Shown in pieces: positions 6,063 through 7,712 of a stretch of DNA of 7,712 nt. Made by a program: the position numbers and the translations under genes. This DNA is from Bacillota bacterium. Its GTDB lineage: Bacteria; Bacillota; Sulfobacillia; Symbiobacteriales; ZC4RG38. The notes below the pieces were generated by a model that saw nothing but the letters and a program-made list of their open reading frames with translations, was not told the DNA's origin and made no database searches. Location: positions 1 through 7,712 of the forward strand of contig QGUP01000084.1 of the NCBI GenBank assembly GCA_003242505.1, given 5' to 3'. Positions within the stretch are counted from its first letter, which is position 1. Each line of letters opens with the position of its first letter.

Positions 6063-6366
6063 CGGTTTCCCTCCCTGACCCAGGGGTGAAGGGCACGTCC
6101 TCCGGGTACACCGGGGGTCTCCCGTGTGCCCGGGCCAGGCGCCCCGGCCCCCGGGCCCTCCTTGTCTCATCTGTCTGTCACCTTCTCCTTTTGAGCCCCG
6201 GTCCCCTTTCTCCTCCCCGCGGCTTCCAGCGGGGTCCATTTCCCTCCTCCTGGCGGCTTCCTGGGGGACACCCGCCCCGGGGGCCGGTGCCGGCGTCTAC
6301 TTCCGGGGCCCGGGACGTAGGAGTGGGGGTGAGACTCCCAGCCTTGAGGGAGGGAACCCGGTGGCT
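6057..6366. repeat. Inverted near-copies of a translation-initiation region (arms 6057-6078 and 6345-6366)
   Basis: Read in the direction of each gene, the 22 bases around the EVE start (minus strand, 6078 to 6057) and around the ATPase start (plus strand, 6345 to 6366) match at 19 positions. They share AGGGAGGGAA, then CCGGTGGC including the GTG start, with identical spacing. They form an inverted pair about 270 bases apart flanking the divergent intergenic region. A strong Shine-Dalgarno and a GTG-Ala second codon explain part of the match. The GGAGG, AA and CCC elements also recur, less exactly, before rqcH. Confidence 0.5.
6063..6360. other. Divergent intergenic region between EVE gene and P-type ATPase
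   Basis: About 298 bases without a supported gene. Both edges carry a GGGAGGG ribosome binding site (minus strand 6069-6075 for EVE; plus strand 6348-6354 for the ATPase). The middle has a relatively pyrimidine-rich plus-strand tract (about 6157-6250) between C/G-rich blocks. Promoters for both genes are expected here, but I could not find a -35/-10 pair on either strand that stands above background. A weak 5-bp hairpin (6320-6324 with 6334-6338) precedes the ATPase ribosome binding site. The EVE reading frame and the ATPase reading frame both stay open into the region, a common result of high GC. Confidence 0.6.
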
Positions 6367-7712
6367 GCGACCGATCGGAAACCCTGGCACGCCCAGGCCC
6401 CGGAGGAGGTCCTGGCCGCCCTGGCCACCGGCCCCGGCGGCCTCTCCCACCGGGAGGCCCGGCGGCGCCTCGAATCGGTGGGCCCCAACCTGCTCCGGGA
6501 GGCGCCCCAGGCCCCCTGGTGGGCGATCCTTTTGGCCCAGTTCCAGGACTTCATGGTCCTGATCCTCCTGGTGGCCACCGGGGTCTCCTACGCCCTGGGG
6601 GAACGGGCCGACGCCCTGACCATCGTGGCCATCGTCGTGCTGAACGCTCTCCTGGGGTTTGTCCAGGAGTACCGGGCCGAGCGGTCCCTCGCGGCCCTGA
6701 AAGAGCTCGCCGCCCCCACCGCCCGGGTCCGCCGTGAGGGCCGGGTGCAGGAGGTCCCCGCCGCGGAGGTGGTCCCGGGGGACGTCCTGCTCCTGGAGGC
6801 CGGGGACCGGGTGCCCGCGGATGCCCGGCTCCTGGAGGCCCACAGCCTCCTGGCGGAGGAGGCGGCCCTCACCGGCGAGTCGGTGCCGGTGGCCAAGGCG
6901 GCCACCTGGGTCGGGGCCCCCGACACCCCCCTCGGGGACCGGCGGAACATGGTCTACCTGGGCACCGTGCTCCGGGGCGGCCGGGGGGAGGCGGTGGCGG
7001 TGGCCACGGGGATGGCCACCGAGGTGGGCCGGATCGCCGGGATGATCCAGGAGGCCGAGGAGGAGCCGACCCCCCTCCAGCGCCGGCTGGACCAGCTGGG
7101 CCGGTGGCTGGTCCTGGCCTGCCTGGGCATCTGCGCCCTGGTGGTGGTGGCCGGTACCCTCCGGGGCGAGCCGGCCACCCGGATGTTCCTCACCGGCGTC
7201 TCCCTGGCGGTGGCGGCCATCCCCGAGGGGCTGCCGGCCATCGTCACCGTCGCCCTCGCCCTCGGGGTGCAGCGGATGATCCGGCGCAACGCCATCGTCC
7301 GCAGGCTCCAGGCGGTGGAGACCCTGGGCTGCGCCACCGCGATCCTCTCGGACAAGACCGGGACCCTCACCCGGAACGAGATGATGGTCCGGGCGGTCTG
7401 GACCCCGGGCCGGAGCTACCGGGTGACCGGGGACGGCTACCGTCCGGCCGGGGAGTTCTACCCCGAGGGGAGCGACCGGCCCTGCCCGGCGGCGGAGGAC
7501 GCGGCCCTGGTCCAGACCCTCCGGAGCGGGGTCCTCTGCAACAACGCGGAACTGGTGCCGCCTCGGCAGGGGGACCGGTCCGGGGCCTGGGGGATCCAGG
7601 GGGACCCGACGGAAGGGGCCCTGCTGGTCGCCGCCGCCAAGGCCGGGGAAGCGCCGGACCGGCTGTTCCTCAGCTGCCGCCGGCTGGGGGAGGCCCCCTT
7701 CAGCCCCGAGCG
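6361..7712 (+). CDS. Calcium-type (P2A, SERCA-like) P-type ATPase, N-terminal 450 residues (3' end outside window)
   Basis: P2A ATPases export Ca2+ (or Mn2+) from the cytoplasm using an aspartyl-phosphate intermediate. In order: the N-terminal cation-ATPase region (WHAQAPEEVLAAL onward), M1-M2 (about 53-104), the actuator domain with LTGES (TGES at 171-174), M3-M4 (about 242-305), the phosphorylation loop SDKTGTLT with catalytic D331, and the start of the nucleotide-binding domain with GDPTEGALL (414-422). M4 reads AVAAIPEGLPA. V284, A285, I287 and E289 align with SERCA1 V304, A305, I307 and E309, the site-II calcium ligands, which supports calcium specificity. The usual ICSDKTG has Leu instead of Cys. 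Family length is about 880-920, so roughly half is missing, including M5-M6, which carry the other ligands. GTG at 6361 has GGGAGGG 6 bases upstream. Adjacency to rqcH resembles yloA-yloB of Bacillus subtilis, but three genes now intervene. Mn2+ or another cation cannot be excluded without M6. Confidence 0.95.
   Translation, partial: MAATDRKPWHAQAPEEVLAALATGPGGLSHREARRRLESVGPNLLREAPQAPWWAILLAQFQDFMVLILLVATGVSYALGERADALTIVAIVVLNALLGFVQEYRAERSLAALKELAAPTARVRREGRVQEVPAAEVVPGDVLLLEAGDRVPADARLLEAHSLLAEEAALTGESVPVAKAATWVGAPDTPLGDRRNMVYLGTVLRGGRGEAVAVATGMATEVGRIAGMIQEAEEEPTPLQRRLDQLGRWLVLACLGICALVVVAGTLRGEPATRMFLTGVSLAVAAIPEGLPAIVTVALALGVQRMIRRNAIVRRLQAVETLGCATAILSDKTGTLTRNEMMVRAVWTPGRSYRVTGDGYRPAGEFYPEGSDRPCPAAEDAALVQTLRSGVLCNNAELVPPRQGDRSGAWGIQGDPTEGALLVAAAKAGEAPDRLFLSCRRLGEAPFSPE

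Noticed and set aside
5655..6239. 194-residue extended version of the EVE protein, including an internal ATG near 6170
   Set aside because: The additional residues are Gly/Arg/Pro-rich and unlike EVE proteins, whereas the GTG at 6062 has an ideal ribosome binding site and the canonical N-terminus.
6086..6562. 158-residue plus-strand frame overlapping the ATPase start
   Set aside because: It is out of frame with the ATPase, has Pro/Arg/Gly-rich composition and no recognisable motif.

Overview
The window is very GC-rich chromosomal DNA with densely packed genes, strong purine-rich ribosome binding sites and frequent non-ATG starts: two TTG and two GTG among the five starts inside the window. 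An rqcH/yloA-type gene and a SERCA-type P-type ATPase (yloB-like) lie in divergent orientation, as I recall them in Bacillus subtilis. Together these points suggest a high-GC, Firmicutes-like bacterium of the Symbiobacterium/Thermaerobacter kind. That assignment is inference; no rRNA or taxonomic marker is present.

Layout, left to right: (1) the C-terminal part of a malic enzyme, plus strand, cut by the left edge; (2) a perfect 18-bp hairpin acting as a probable bidirectional terminator; (3) rqcH/NFACT, the ribosome-quality-control alanine-tailing factor, minus strand, with a recognisable promoter and a structured leader; (4) a small PhnB-like VOC-fold protein, plus strand; (5) an A/T-rich promoter island and structured leader ahead of (6) a CHASE3-like transmembrane methyl-accepting chemotaxis protein, plus strand; (7) a second perfect-stem bidirectional terminator; (8) a stand-alone EVE-domain protein, minus strand; (9) a divergent intergenic region of about 300 bp; (10) the first 450 codons of a calcium-type P-type ATPase, plus strand, cut by the right edge.

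The genes do not form one pathway. Every adjacent pair from the malic enzyme rightwards is convergent or divergent except VOC-MCP, and that pair is separated by a 220-bp gap carrying its own promoter. Most genes are therefore probably transcribed singly. The VOC, MCP and EVE genes look like a lineage-specific insertion between the neighbours rqcH and the Ca-ATPase.

I found no CRISPR array, transposon, tRNA, rRNA or defence cassette. The points most worth a second look are: a Glu in place of the Asp of the RqcH 'DR' motif; a structured leader and a doubtful start for the MCP; near-identical inverted translation-initiation regions of the EVE and ATPase genes; and two convergent-gene terminators built on the same plan, each including the minus-strand stop codon.
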